Shown: positions 22,891-33,960, counted from the first letter of the stretch. The stretch: 64,000 nucleotides of DNA from Isoetes taiwanensis (GCA_021234155.1 JAJEKV010000032.1:3849835-3913834), one strand, 5' to 3'. Notes: generated from the letters alone by a model not told the origin. Made by a program: numbers and translations.

Positions 22891-24240
22891 AAAAAGATGA
22901 TGAGGATCATTCATCTGGACCAGTTGAAGAGATGTTTCTTGTCAGTTGTCGAGGAATCACCAAACCATCTCCTTGTTGAAGGAGTCCATCCATGTCTGCC
23001 GGATCTAAAACGGAGTTCATTGCAAGGTAACAAGACACAACTAAGGTAAAATCCTCTTATAGGCTCATAAAGAACTTGATAAATCAACTCCCCTCAATTC
23101 TAAAAGTATCAAACTTTGATGCGTGAATGGCGGCATTTATTCTGCTCGACCAATTTGCATTTGATGATGGCGCCGCTTTCATACTTATAACTTGACTTTC
23201 GAGGGATGAAAATAGCAAAATGGCTGGCTCACGGTTAGTAGTCTGTAATCTGGGATGGATCTAAGCTTAGTCGCTGATTGTAGCGGCCATAGACTCTTGC
23301 AAAATCAAAGATGTTCTATGGCAGTTTCCCCAAAGGCGGCGGTCGCTAAAGGCGTAGAAACCGGGCTTGCCAGATTCGATTGCATTAAAGTGGTGTGCGT
23401 TTGGATCATTGTTGATGGCGAAACCTTGAGATCCTCGCCCACGCCTTCACCCAAGCAGTTAGACAAAATCGCTTTTATATGACCACAGGGCTCCGGTATA
23501 CGCCGCCGAACACCTTCGCAAACCTTATCTTTGCCATAAAAGTTTTGCCCTTAAAATTTTGTCACACGTGTTGGCTGCAAAATCTTCCTCACCACAAAAA
23601 AATTAGGTTCAAAAAAATATTAGGATTTAAACAAAAATTGAAACTGCATTATATATGTTGGAAAAAGAGCCGATCTTGGCCATTGAGATGGCATGGGAAA
23701 AATTGAATGGCACAAAAATCATGTAAACACGGTAGGAAACTGGAATTAAGACATGAAAATACAGTGCATGCTCTAGATGTATATATTAGTACACTTCATG
23801 CAATACAGCCTTCAAATCATAGTAAAACCATAGAAAAAAATGTACAAAGATAAAAGAAAACACTCAGGTATTATTAAATATTGTTTTTTAGATCTGTATC
23901 CACTCTTTGATATTTGCATATGCTTGGGTCTTGCAGATCTATTTCAACCCATCCAATCCCTGCTGGGTGAAGCATTTAGCACTCCTTGGATCTTCAATGA
24001 TAATTATTACCACAATGTTGAATGAAAAGAATTGGAAATATCTCTCCTTGTGAATATTTCTCAAAATTTGGTTCAAGGGCACTTTTTTTTACCTTTTCTT
24101 CTAGAATAGAGAGGCATGCAAAGTGAATTGGCCCTTTGGGTACTGAGTAACAACCTTCAAATTGGGTTTGAAAGACTTCAGCAGACATCTTATCTTCTTT
24201 CCCAACTTCTTTAATTGGGGAGGAGGCTCTCCAACTCACA
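22890..24240. other. No supported gene
   Basis: Intergenic sequence after the pyrimidine tract. The frame at 23255-23482 (75 codons) and others have no recognisable domain. AT content rises towards 24 kb. The minus-strand frame at 24239-23994 lies directly downstream of a possible retrotransposon primer site and could be the start of a gag remnant, but I cannot match it. Confidence 0.35.
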
Positions 24241-24257
24241 TGATCAAGACGACATAA

Positions 24258-24480
24258 GCTCTGATACCATATAACATTTCATAGAGCATGATAAAATGGA
24301 GTATATATTCAATAGAAGAGAAAATGTTAAACAAGCCTCAACCGTAGTTGTACTTTTATATGTATGTAACAAATTAGGGACAATACTCTTGGCCTACAGA
24401 CACGATCCTCTACCATGTTATCAGACCACACCAGTATAGCTTGTAACTAGATGTTGAGTTGGAGAATTGCATAATTTAAC
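24258..24480 (-). mobile_element. Possible LTR end with tRNA-Met primer site
   Basis: On the minus strand, TGGTATCAGAGC (24269-24258) is an exact match to the usual primer-binding site of plant LTR retrotransposons, complementary to the initiator methionine tRNA 3' end. The sequence just upstream of it (24270 to about 24480, minus strand) resembles an LTR end: ATATAAAAG, a T-rich stretch and an AT-rich terminus. No second LTR, RT or integrase was found nearby, so this is probably a fragment. The LTR limits are not established. Confidence 0.55.
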
Positions 24481-24489
24481 ATTACTTGC

Positions 24490-26200
24490 AGTTGACTAAC
24501 GCATAGAGTTTCTATAGGTTGTATCATCAATTGTATTTCACAAATTGGATTTTGCAAAATTGTTGCATGTCTTTATTGTCCATTTTGGGCGATGGTCTTG
24601 TTGTTGTTGTGGCAAATCCTCCTCCATTCCAGGTAAGATCTTTGCTACAAACGGGTATTGTCTTGCGGGTACGCTTTATTGTAGTGAGGAACAATTATAT
24701 TGGACAATTATTACATGGAAGGTTGATGGCAATAGAAATGAATTACATTACTTTCTTAATGCAACGTAATATTTGGATTCTTGAGATATACTATACTGTT
24801 GCAAATGTTTATTTTTATGAATTGTCCTTAAGCCGAGCATTTTTTCTGAAATTGCCTTCTTATTTTTCCCAATTGCTTTGGTGCTACAACTATTTTTCAT
24901 AACCTCAATAGTGGTCTAATAGGTTCCTTGAAGGCGACAATTCTCCACTACTTGAAAGCTTTGGATGCCAGATCTTCTTCTTAGATTATTTTTCATGGCA
25001 AACATGAATTGTTGTTAGGGGATCTATGGTTGTGGAAATTGTATATTCCAGTTACTGAATCAAAGCAGATGTATTAACTACCTGAAGTTCCATCACATTA
25101 CAAGTTGATTTGCTCTTTTCGAATAACGTGACGTTCACATAGTTATATATGAAAAAGCCTAAAGCATGCATAACCATTTAATGTAGGATGCTACAACCAC
25201 AATTTGGATCTTCATTTTAGCACAATCATAAGTTTTTGGTTACTCTGACTTCTGGCGTAGACACAATTCCTAGCATTGGCATTTGTGCTTCTGCTAGCAA
25301 ACATGCAACCTAGGTCATTGCCAGAATTTCATCCTTCAAAGAGGAAAAAAATTATAACAAGAATATTTTTTTTTGAAGAACTGTGTCATCAATATATTAA
25401 AAGAATATTGACCATATACATTGGCAATAATTATGTTGGCAAATGGTATTTACAAGTTTTTTGTTGGGGAAAAAATGTTTATTAAAAAATAGGGGTTTTT
25501 TAGCGTGTTGAACCATTGAGAGCTCATATAAATATAGAGAAAAAGATGTAGCTAAAAATGAAAGGGGAAATAAAGAAGCTTATATTATTTTAAGGGCTTA
25601 TATTATCATATTGGTTTATCTTTTTAAGTGCTTGTTATTTTTAACCTAACAAACTTTGTAAGAACTTTTTTTGTTTACCTTTGTAAGGCCTTATTATTTT
25701 GAAACCCACAAATGCAAAGGCAGCCAGGAGTTTTTGTTGGAAAGTTGTTTGCATGTCGGAGGATGCCCAGATGAGTTGGGCACCTTACCTGACTCGGGTA
25801 GACTGTTGTAGGAGGTGATGTAATTCCTGGATTCAGAGGTTTGCCGATAGATTTTGGCCGTAAATTGATTTTATTTGGCTTTCGAAGCGTGTGCACGGCA
25901 GAATTTATGGTCGCTTTTAAATTCATGCAGCATAACAGGAAAGAGGAGATGAATGGAATAGGCTTGGTTACTTCCAGAACTTAGCCATGGTTGAACAAGC
26001 CAGAAGACCTGCAAAAAGCAGCATTGCGAACTATCTATGAAAGATCATTGTAACATAGTAAGCTTTTATGAAGACACTGAAACTAAAACAGATAGGTAGG
26101 GCAGTTTATTTTTTGGGCGTAGTCGGGAAACATTACAAATTGTTTCACTTTAAGCTGCTAGTTACTCAAAAAGGCCCTTGGCCCTACATTATTTTCACTA
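24490..26200. other. No supported gene; AT-rich
   Basis: Frames such as 24519-24902 and 25276-25485 carry no recognisable domain. The stretch includes a tiny LINE-tail insertion, listed separately. The rest is AT-rich with no splice-site series I can support. Confidence 0.35.
25368..25406 (-). mobile_element. Tiny 5'-truncated LINE tail insertion
   Basis: A poly(T) run followed by GAAGAACTGTGTCATCAATA and TATTAAAAGAAT. The same text forms the 3' end of the LINE at 60.58 kb. Only about 35-40 bp of element are present. AAGAATATT stands on both sides (25359-25367 and 25401-25409). Because the LINE itself reads AAAAGAAT there, six of the nine right-hand bases may be shared by microhomology. Confidence 0.7.
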
Positions 26201-26206
26201 TGAGAT

Positions 26207-26356
26207 GCCTTTCTCCACTCGCGAGTCGAGAAAGGCCTTCAGACTTGCATTTTTTCACTCTGACCTGGCTTTCTCGGCTCACGAGTCCAGAAAGGCCCTC
26301 AGACTTGTTTTTTTTTTCACTCTAACCTACCTTTCTCGACTCATGAGTTGAGAATG
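26207..26356. repeat. Second palindrome cluster (about 60-bp units)
   Basis: Three copies of the palindrome seen at 0.87-1.15 kb, here spaced about 60 bp apart, at about 26207-26236, 26266-26296 and 26331-26356. Copy 1 has one mismatch in a 30-bp palindrome and copy 2 has three. Copy 3 has ACTCATGAGT at its centre, again keeping inner pairing after a G:C to A:T change. The linkers (CTTCAGACTTG, TTTTTTCACTCTGACCT) are unrelated to those of the first cluster. Confidence 0.85.
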
Positions 26357-26359
26357 ACC

Positions 26360-26880
26360 CTCAAATCGGCTGTACACTGTGTTAAAGTCAATGGAGCCCG
26401 TAATGTAGGTGCTTGGAAAGCGATTGGCCCATCACGAAACAATAAAAGGAAGGAAGGCTGACTGTTTAAACTATCGAGGAGAAAGAAGGGCGATGCGATT
26501 TGGTAGAGAAGAAGAATTTGTTACTTATCGGTTTAGTTGGTGTAGCTGTGAACAAGAAGATTCAAAGGAAAGGCAGAACATTTGGGGATCTGTTTTGAGA
26601 ATGTCGGCAGATCGGTAGCAAAGTCGTGCCATGGTGTGACTTACATTAGCGTGAGCAGCACTAAAGTTTTGAGGGAGATGAAGCGTTTCAATTACGGAAA
26701 GCCATTGATTTCATAAGCTCAAGGTTGACAAAATTTGTAGAAGTCTTGTGTCCAAAAGGAAATTTGCACCGCAACGCAATCAAAGTAAAGAGGCTTACGG
26801 TTATGCAAAGAGAAGAAGGAAGAGATCTCACGAGGGATGAAAGGAAGATTGCTGAAAGCAATCATCATGAAAGTTAGGAG
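26360..26880. other. No supported gene
   Basis: Purine-rich sequence between the palindrome cluster and the copia remnant. The 69-codon frame at 26409-26618 is Arg/Glu-rich without a recognisable domain. It could be 5' untranslated sequence or gag of the copia element, but nothing proves it. Confidence 0.3.
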
Positions 26881-29800
26881 GAGACATAATGCTTGAAATT
26901 ACGGCCACAAATCTCCTTGAGGAGATGTGGGAATATCTTCTTGAAAGATGCGAGGTGAGGAAAACTGCCCTTGATTTAAATCTTGGAGATGCAAGCTGCA
27001 TAATTCCACAGTTCGAAAGAATTGGAGAAATGGCCAGTTGTCTGGCGATTATGTTTGCTGTTCCATATGATCTCGAGGCCAGTTAAAATATTTGAACAGC
27101 AATAGAAGGTATTAACTTTGACAGAAACCGCAGTTCTTATAAAGATTTGGTACGTACTAGTTAAGCGTGCCTGCACGACTTATCCCCGATAAAGCTGTAG
27201 AGACAATGAGAATGGAAATGGAACAAGAGATTGCGGAGGTATTATTAGAAGTGCAAGGGAGAAATCTAGAGTAGAGAGGAAGATCAACGTGTTGTATCTG
27301 GATAGAAGAAATTCGGGGCCATGGGAGAAATTTGAGGAAGAGGAAGGACCTAGAATTGATTATATGGTTGTGAAAGAATTTGGGCATATAAGAGCGAGGA
27401 AGTGTACCAATCGAGAAATATGGGATCGTGGGCGAGGGTTATATGCGAGGAGGAAGAGGTGAAGGCGCCATTTGTGGCATCCATAATTAAAGCCGTGGTA
27501 AAGAAGATTTAGCAGTAGAATTACTTAGCGAGCATAAGTTAATAAACTCCAAGTTAAAAGATGTAGTATCAAATGTTATTGGTTTAAAAGAGGGTTGGAT
27601 AAGCCTTCTTACTTTGGTTGTAGATTCGGGAGCCAAATCTCCATAGTCAAATTCATACGACTTGTGGAGAAATATTGGAAACCAAGCGAGGTGGTTCGAG
27701 GTGCAAATGGGAAATGGCGCGACACAAAAAGTGTATGGAAAGGGAAGTTGCGAGGTATCAAGAGAGAGCAAAGAAGTTTTAAATTTGCGGATACTTTGTT
27801 TTGCGCCGAAATGTTATTTAACTTGGTCTCGATTGATCATGGTTATGATTTGTTTTTCCATAAACATGGTTGCAAGTAAGGATCGATGTGAATTATTTGA
27901 TCTTGAAGAGGAGAAATCTATTATTTGAATTTGATATTAAGTCAATTAATAAAATATCTCCAAGATAGAAGTTGCATATTACTTGGCATTTGAGATTGGT
28001 AGCATGCAAATCACAATAGGATTAAAGTGCCGACAACATAATCTTTTGGATGACTTGGTGTGTGAAGGCGAAGTCATGATGATGTTTGTAAAGGGCATAC
28101 ATGTTAGGCAAGCAGTAGAATACCTTTCGAAAATAATAGGGAAAGGGGCACATAAAGGCTGCACGAATTAGTACATTCGGATATACGTGGTCAATGCAAG
28201 TTCAAACCTTGGATCAAAGTCTTATTTTACAGCATTTATTGATGGTTTCTTGAGAAGGACTAAAGTGCTACTTTTTGTGGTCCAAAAGACCAAGTATTTG
28301 ATGCCTTTAGACTCTATGTTGCAGAAATTGAAGAAACATCATTTAAGGTTAAATGTTTGAGATGTCGATCTTGGAGAGAATATAGGTCAAGTGAATTTTT
28401 GTAGAGTTTTAGCCGGATACATGGGATAGAAGACAATACACGTATGCGATATATGCCTCCGACAAAATGGTGTGGCAGAACAAATGAATCACACCATCAT
28501 GAATGCGGCAATATCTATGGTTAAACATGTGGGCCTACCTAATAGCTTGTGGGAAGAAGCGATGGTGACTTGTCCGTCAAAATAAGTTGCCTGATAAAAG
28601 CGGTAAAAGGAGGAGAAGTGCGAACAATTACAGATTTGGACAAAGGAAACTTAATCTACGTGAAGTTCTAGAAGTTTAAGGATGTCGGCTTATATGTTTG
28701 TGCAGAGCTAAAGAAGAAGTTGGGCGATCAAAACATTCACCTTTCTTGTGGGTTATGATGAAGAAGAAACAAATGGTTTATAGGTTATATGATCTAACAC
28801 TCGTAAGATACATGTTGGTAGGGATGTGATATTTAATAGAGAATATTTTAATGCAGATAGGAAATTGCTTAGCAAGCATGAGACAATGGATGTAATGGAT
28901 ACAGGTTAATTATTTGGAAAATAATTCAAAGAGCAAGTGAGAGCAACTGGACAATCAAAGAGAGCTTGACTAGCTTGCCAATAGAAGATGGATTTGAGCT
29001 TGAAGGTGGCCGAAAATGAGTTTATGAGTGAGCAGCGGTAGAGCTAGATGGTGCATGAAGCAAACTATGGGAAGTCGGATGTAGTGCATGATACTTAAAG
29101 GCTGATAATTACCTTTGCATGGACAAAGATCTTGAGCTTCTAGGAGAGGTGCATGAAGTCTTAGAGATTAATGATTGCAGGAAGGTGAGCACAGGGGAGA
29201 AAAGAAATCGAAGGAGTACAAGTAGAACTTCGTATGATGAGTTGAGCGTCTAAAATCTCAACTTGGATTTGATATGGATACCTTTGGCGAGAAAGGAGAA
29301 AGTGGTAAAACAACAAGATCTCAGATACCTAAAGTCTTGTCTTGTACTTTAAGTCGAAATAGTCACCGAAGCCGGTAAAAGCGAGGGCAGGATTACAAAC
29401 TTACTTGTGGAAGGAAACAATGAAGAATGAATTAGATTCATTCAAATAGGCTGGGACATATGTGATTGTGCGAGACAAAGTGACAGAATGTAGTTGGTAG
29501 TAAATGATAGTTTTAAAATTAAAAGAAAAAGCGGATGGAGTCAATAGAAAGGTACAAGGCTCGTTTGGTTGCTAAAGGATATACATAGTTGAAGGGATGG
29601 AGCTATAAAGACGCCTATTGTTAGATGACTAGTTTGAGGGCCCTTATAGCGATTGCGGTCGCGAGAATGACATGGAACTAAGTCATATGGGCGTCAAAGG
29701 CTGCTTTCTGAATAGGCGGTAAAAGAAAAGAAATTTATATGGAGGCGACCCTCATGGAGTGAACAAAGGTAATGATATGGTGTGCAAGTTAAAAAGACCA

Positions 29801-30560
29801 TTTATGGACTTAGACAAGCTTATCTAAGGCAATGATACATTATGCATGAGCAAGAGTTTTTGGTTACTAATGAATTCATCAAAATTGAAAATAGAGGTAA
29901 CCTTTACATGAGGAAGGGGATAAATTACCCTATGTGACATTATATGTTGATGAGCTAGCGTCATTGCTAGTAATGACAAAGCCTTCTTTGGACAAGTATA
30001 AATTGTTGTTGAAATTAAGCCTCCAAGTGGTGACCTTGGAGATCTTGAGAAGCTGCTTTGGAGATAGAGTAAGAAGGGAATGAGGGAACTCAAGGTGTGT
30101 TATATCTCACCCGGGGAGCAATATATCAAAATGCTAGTCAAATTGAAGATGTGACTATAATGCGGCCAAAACACCGTGGTTAGGGCATAGAATGCTCGAG
30201 GGAAAGATATTAGAAACTACTTGAGGAAAAGGAAATGAAAACCCGGTTATATATGTGGATTTGGTTGGGGAGTTAGATTGTATCTGTGTGAATAGCACAA
30301 GGCAGATATTGCTTATCTTTGTTAATCTACTGAAGCCAAATTTTTGAATAATCACAGAGGGCATTGGATAGGCCTTAAAAGACCTTAACTCATGGACTAC
30401 GTTTTGCAAAGTATGGAGAAAATAATTTAAGTGGATATCTGCAGATGCAGTTAGGGGAGAGGGAGATTATTGATGATAGAAAGTCAACATTTAGATATTT
30501 GCAAACTTGGAGACAGAAAACAATATCATGGGCGGTAAAAGCAAGAATGTGTAGCAAAGT
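26880..30560 (+). mobile_element. Decayed Ty1/copia retrotransposon
   Basis: Plus-strand copia relic, in order. A gag-like region from about 26890 has no clear knuckle. The protease start is VVDSGAKSP (about 27618-27645). The GAG-pre-integrase region has LFFHKHGCK near 27850. Integrase remnants include FIDGFLRRTK (about 28230-28260), QNGVAEQMNHTIMNAA (about 28460-28510) and LWEEAMV. RT begins ERYKARLVAKGYT (about 29546-29585) followed by TAG and LKGWSYKD. Later come AFLNRR-like text (29705-29720), CKLKRPF and LYVDE near 29940-29955, with DKYKLLLK after it. Stops and frameshifts occur in every domain. LTR limits were not found. The 5' edge is uncertain; from 27590 the assignment is firm. Confidence 0.82.
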
Positions 30561-30599
30561 CCAGTAGGAAAGCGGGGAAATGTGTGAGTCTCTGCAGAG

Positions 30600-30990
30600 A
30601 CCCCTAAGCCTAACCTGTCCATTTTGCTAAGATTTTCCTTGGTCGCTCCTAAATCAAGCAAGTCGATCAAGTCGCTGCCCTGGTTAGCTGCCTTCAGAAT
30701 GGCCTCTTTGGCCGCTGCACAGGTCGTGAAGCAAAAGCTTCCCCTTTTGAATTCTCCATCTCCATTGCTTAGGAAGAGCAAGCACCGGTTAGTCGGTTTC
30801 CAAAGTGGTTGCCCAACAAGAGCGGCCACCGCCAGTTTACACCCTATAGTAAGTTTGGAACAGTCATTGGCGTATTTCTGGCATAGACTGGCATATACCT
30901 AAAATATGCTATAAACCCATATGGACGAGGGCTTGCCCCCTAGGGGCAACCCAATAATATTAGCGGAATAATAGAAGCATAAACGGAATA
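30600..30990. repeat. Dispersed repeat, inverted copy at 59.45-59.64 kb
   Basis: Shares AGCACCGGTT...CGGTTTCCA, CAGTCATTGGC, TGGCATATACCTA and GGGCTTGCCCCCT-AGGGGC with the reverse complement of 59450-59640, in the same order. The match covers about 30771-30960; outside this I cannot align them by eye. A 112-codon minus-strand frame (30829-30491) partly overlaps and has no recognisable domain. This could be an LTR or a non-autonomous element. Confidence 0.7.
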
Positions 30991-31261
30991 TTAGAGGTAT
31001 TTCTAGTGGAATATAAATAGTTTGTTACACGTAGATGCCATGGTTGGGTTTACAATTTAGTAGCCTCCACTAATACCTTTACGTGCTTGAGAAGGAAGAC
31101 ATTTTCCTACCCTTTTTTGTGGTCCTACTCCTCTGGTACATCAATGGCATAGGACCATTGTCTATCTCACCATATTCATTTTTCCCCTTAGAACCCCCAA
31201 TCACTTTTATGCTCATTCAATTGCAATAAGTGGTATAAAAAATTTTCAACTAAATAGTGGG

Positions 31262-31623
31262 CAACTGGTGGATGCTACAATGCCAAGTGGTCAATGGAAC
31301 GGTAGAGTTGAGACTGTTAGTTGTTCCAACTCTACCACTAGCTTGGCAGAATTTACTTTGCATCCAGGAAATGGCATGGATTATTATGATATTTGTATGG
31401 TGGATGGCTATGACTCTTTCCTACTAATGGTAAATGTCAACAATTATGATGCTATGCAAACATAAACTATTGTCCTGGACTTGTGGATCCTTGTAGGGAC
31501 TGTGCTTTTACAGACTATGCCATATTCATCCAAACCTATTGCCCTCTGGTTTATAGTTGGTCCAAGGATGATCCTTTTCATGTTTTCGCTTGTAACAACA
31601 CAGATTATAGAATCCAGTTCTGA
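31262..31623 (+). pseudogene. Thaumatin-like protein (PR-5 family) pseudogene
   Basis: Fragment of a thaumatin-like gene; family members are secreted, disulphide-rich pathogenesis-related proteins. Visible: SLAEFTLHPGNGMDYYDIC and MVDGYDSFLLM (about 31340-31430), matching the family's LAEFTL...DFYDVSLVDGYN region. After a frameshift near 31455 comes NYCPGLVDPCRDCAF. YCPLVYSWSKDDPFHVFACN then leads to TDYRIQF and a stop at 31621-31623, matching the C-terminal CPxAYSYAxDD...FxC block. The N-terminal signal peptide and first third are missing, along with much of the central Cys-rich region. The copy is truncated, shifted and not functional. Confidence 0.85.
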
Positions 31624-31992
31624 TTTGCAATCATTATAGCAGTCATAATAATGTTATGGGCCAGTCATAATAATCATATTGGTAAAGAACATGTTTCTTA
31701 TTCTTAAAGAAACACTTACATAAATGTACAAATTCATTTTATATTATGGAATTCAATTCACTACCTTGGTCTCCAACATGAGTTAAATGTTTGAATTTTA
31801 AATTATTCACTTTGCATGGCTATTTAATGGCATGCTATACTTCTTTGGAAATTTGGCTGTGACTAGATCTACTTCATGCACCCCAACAAATCATACATTT
31901 AGGGAAAATATTATAAGCTTTGAGGCAATATACTTAATGGTATTGATTTTATACAAGTGTTATATGGTTCTAGGGAGTACAAAAGTAGCTCT

Positions 31993-32085
31993 CGTTGCCC
32001 ACGTCACCCCTGTATATACACCTAAACCAAAGGGGATTTCAAGGGGATTTTAATTTAAAAGTGTTGGATGTAATGGTTTGTGTTC
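31993..32085 (+). repeat. Dispersed repeat, copy 1 (second copy at 56.36 kb)
   Basis: CCAAAGGGGATTTCAAGGGG and AAAAGTGTTGGATGTAATGG match 56394-56447 closely, with ACGTCACCCC versus ACGTCAACCC just upstream of each. The 56-kb copy ends in an A-run, so this looks like the 3' part of a retroposon. Confidence 0.75.
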
Positions 32086-32089
32086 GGGT

Positions 32090-32635
32090 GGTTCAAAAGT
32101 TTTGGGTCTCTTTAGGGTTCTTTAAAAAATGGCCCAAAAGAAAGAGAATAAATATAGAAATTACAATAAAAAGAGATCATAAATCACAAAAAAAATCACG
32201 TTATGAATATTTTTCCAATTTCATCTACAAAACAACTATAATAGAGATAAGCAATGATGAAATTGTAATTGCACAAATGCACAACAATACAGATGGAATA
32301 GAAAGCACTATAAGAAGATAATCAGCGCATCTTATGGGTCTTGAACCCATCATATCCTTGTACGACCTGTCACTCTAGGAAGGTTTATGACCATATGTAC
32401 TCCAATTTCAAGAAGCTTGTAAAACCAATAAATGACAAACCATCACTTGCAAGAAGCTTGCCATCAATAAGCCACCATCATTTAACTCTGCATATAGCAT
32501 CACAATCAACACAAAGATTAGACCCACTGAAGTCTTTATGATACTTTAACTGGCAAGTCCTCGGCCCGTTACGGCAAATAAATGGGGTGTAATGGGCTCT
32601 CGAGGGGGTTTAACCCCTTCGTCCTTCAATAGGCT
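32090..32635. other. No supported gene
   Basis: AT-rich sequence with short frames (for example 32341-32541). No domain, splice series or RNA gene is recognised. Confidence 0.35.
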
Positions 32636-32639
32636 AAGA

Positions 32640-33960
32640 CTAATCTAATTGCAAGGAAGTCCTATTGGATTCGAAATGCTTGATAACCTTATCAGCAATT
32701 ATTTGGTCCCCTTGCTTTAGAAGCCCATGCATCTTGCTTGTAAGAAGTGGCTTGTCAACTTCATCTGCAGTGCAATTCATTAGGCTTTGTAAAAAAATAT
32801 ACCATAATAAAGAACAAAATAAAATAGAATAGAATAAAGAAAGGCCATAGACGAAACCTTTACAACTTAATATCACCATTTCTTTTTCGAGGATTATCAA
32901 CAACTTTATCATAAGTATATGAAAATCGTAATCATATGCACCTTTTGCCAAGTCTGGTGTTACGAGGTGGGCATTTTTTGAGAGGTTTCCACTACTTCCT
33001 TTGTGTTTGTAAGCATGACCTGTGCTTACAAACACAAAGGAAGTAGTGGAGATTACAAACACAAAGGAAGTAGAGGAGACCTCTCAAAAAATGGCTTTTT
33101 GCTTGATGGACAGGCTACCTCAATGCCAAAGTTCCAATCCCCATGATGCATAGAGCTCAAATTGATCGATACTAAGACCTCAACGAAAAAAGCAGACTCC
33201 GGAGTGCCTTAGCAGGATTGTCAGTGGTTGGGCTAAACATATCTGGTTTATTATTCCTAAAGGATGAGATCTGGTTTATTATTCCTAAGGGTCTATTTCC
33301 AATGGGATTTCCGTATTTGGTTCTCTCCTTCTTTGGGCAGCTTAAGTCGGATTTTCCTGGAGTTAGAGGGCCACATTCGATGCCAAATATCTGTACAAAC
33401 TCAGTATGCTATTCTTTCATAGAAGGAATATCACTTCTTGAAAGAAGCTGCACCTCATTTGGTACTTGCTAGGTTTTAAATTTGAAACTTGAACATATAA
33501 ATGACTATTAACTAATCCACCTGGATCCTCAAAACAGCTTGGAATAGATGCAAATGTATAATTCCCTGCAGGTTGGGGCCGTGTTTTCCTTGTATACTGG
33601 AGCAATGAAGCGTTGTTTTGCCTTATCGTATTGCTTCTTAAGGCTTCATATACCTAGCTCTTCTAACTTCCTATTCTACCTGTAAATAGGCAGCAGCAAC
33701 TCAAAATTTTGAATTTCAAATGCATTCTGCTGAGAATTTACCATCTGTTTGTGCAATAAATAATGCTTCTCTTGATTCTTCCAAAGATTCACCTGTCCAA
33801 AAACAGAATTAAACTAACCATGTCCAGCAACATAACAGCCTCAATACTTCACCTTCACTTTTCTCCGTCCTTAACAGGTGGCCGGTAGGTGAATTTTTAA
33901 CATAAAAAGCCATTTTCACAATTCTGACCTGCAAACGAAAATTGAAAGCGTTTCAGATAA
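32640..33960 (-). pseudogene. Unrecognised spliced gene remnant
   Basis: The minus strand carries exon-like blocks bounded by acceptor-type sites. Near 33955-33870 there is MAFYVKNSPTGHLLRTEKSE. After a GGACAG acceptor, an open block reads VNLWKNQEKHYLLHKQMVNS, continuing through QNFELLLPIYR (about 33790-33685). The same frame runs on as RKLEELGI and KKQYDKAKQRFIAPVYKENT but with in-frame TAG and TGA. A last block reads NCTADEVDKPLLTSKMHGLL and ends IKHFESNRTSLQLD plus stop (about 32780-32640). I do not recognise the family. The in-frame stops suggest a dead copy, unless the blocks are separate exons of a live gene. Confidence 0.4.
32966..33096. repeat. Perfect hairpin with an extra arm copy
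   Basis: A 27-bp arm at 32989-33015 (starting CCACTACTTCC) is perfectly complementary to 33023-33049, with a 7-nt loop (TGACCTG). A second right-arm copy (about 33053-33093) extends the match outward to include GAGACCTCTCAAAAAATG, which pairs with CATTTTTTGAGAGG at 32972-32985. So one left arm can pair with either of two right arms. It lies inside the exon remnant region above. Confidence 0.9.
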
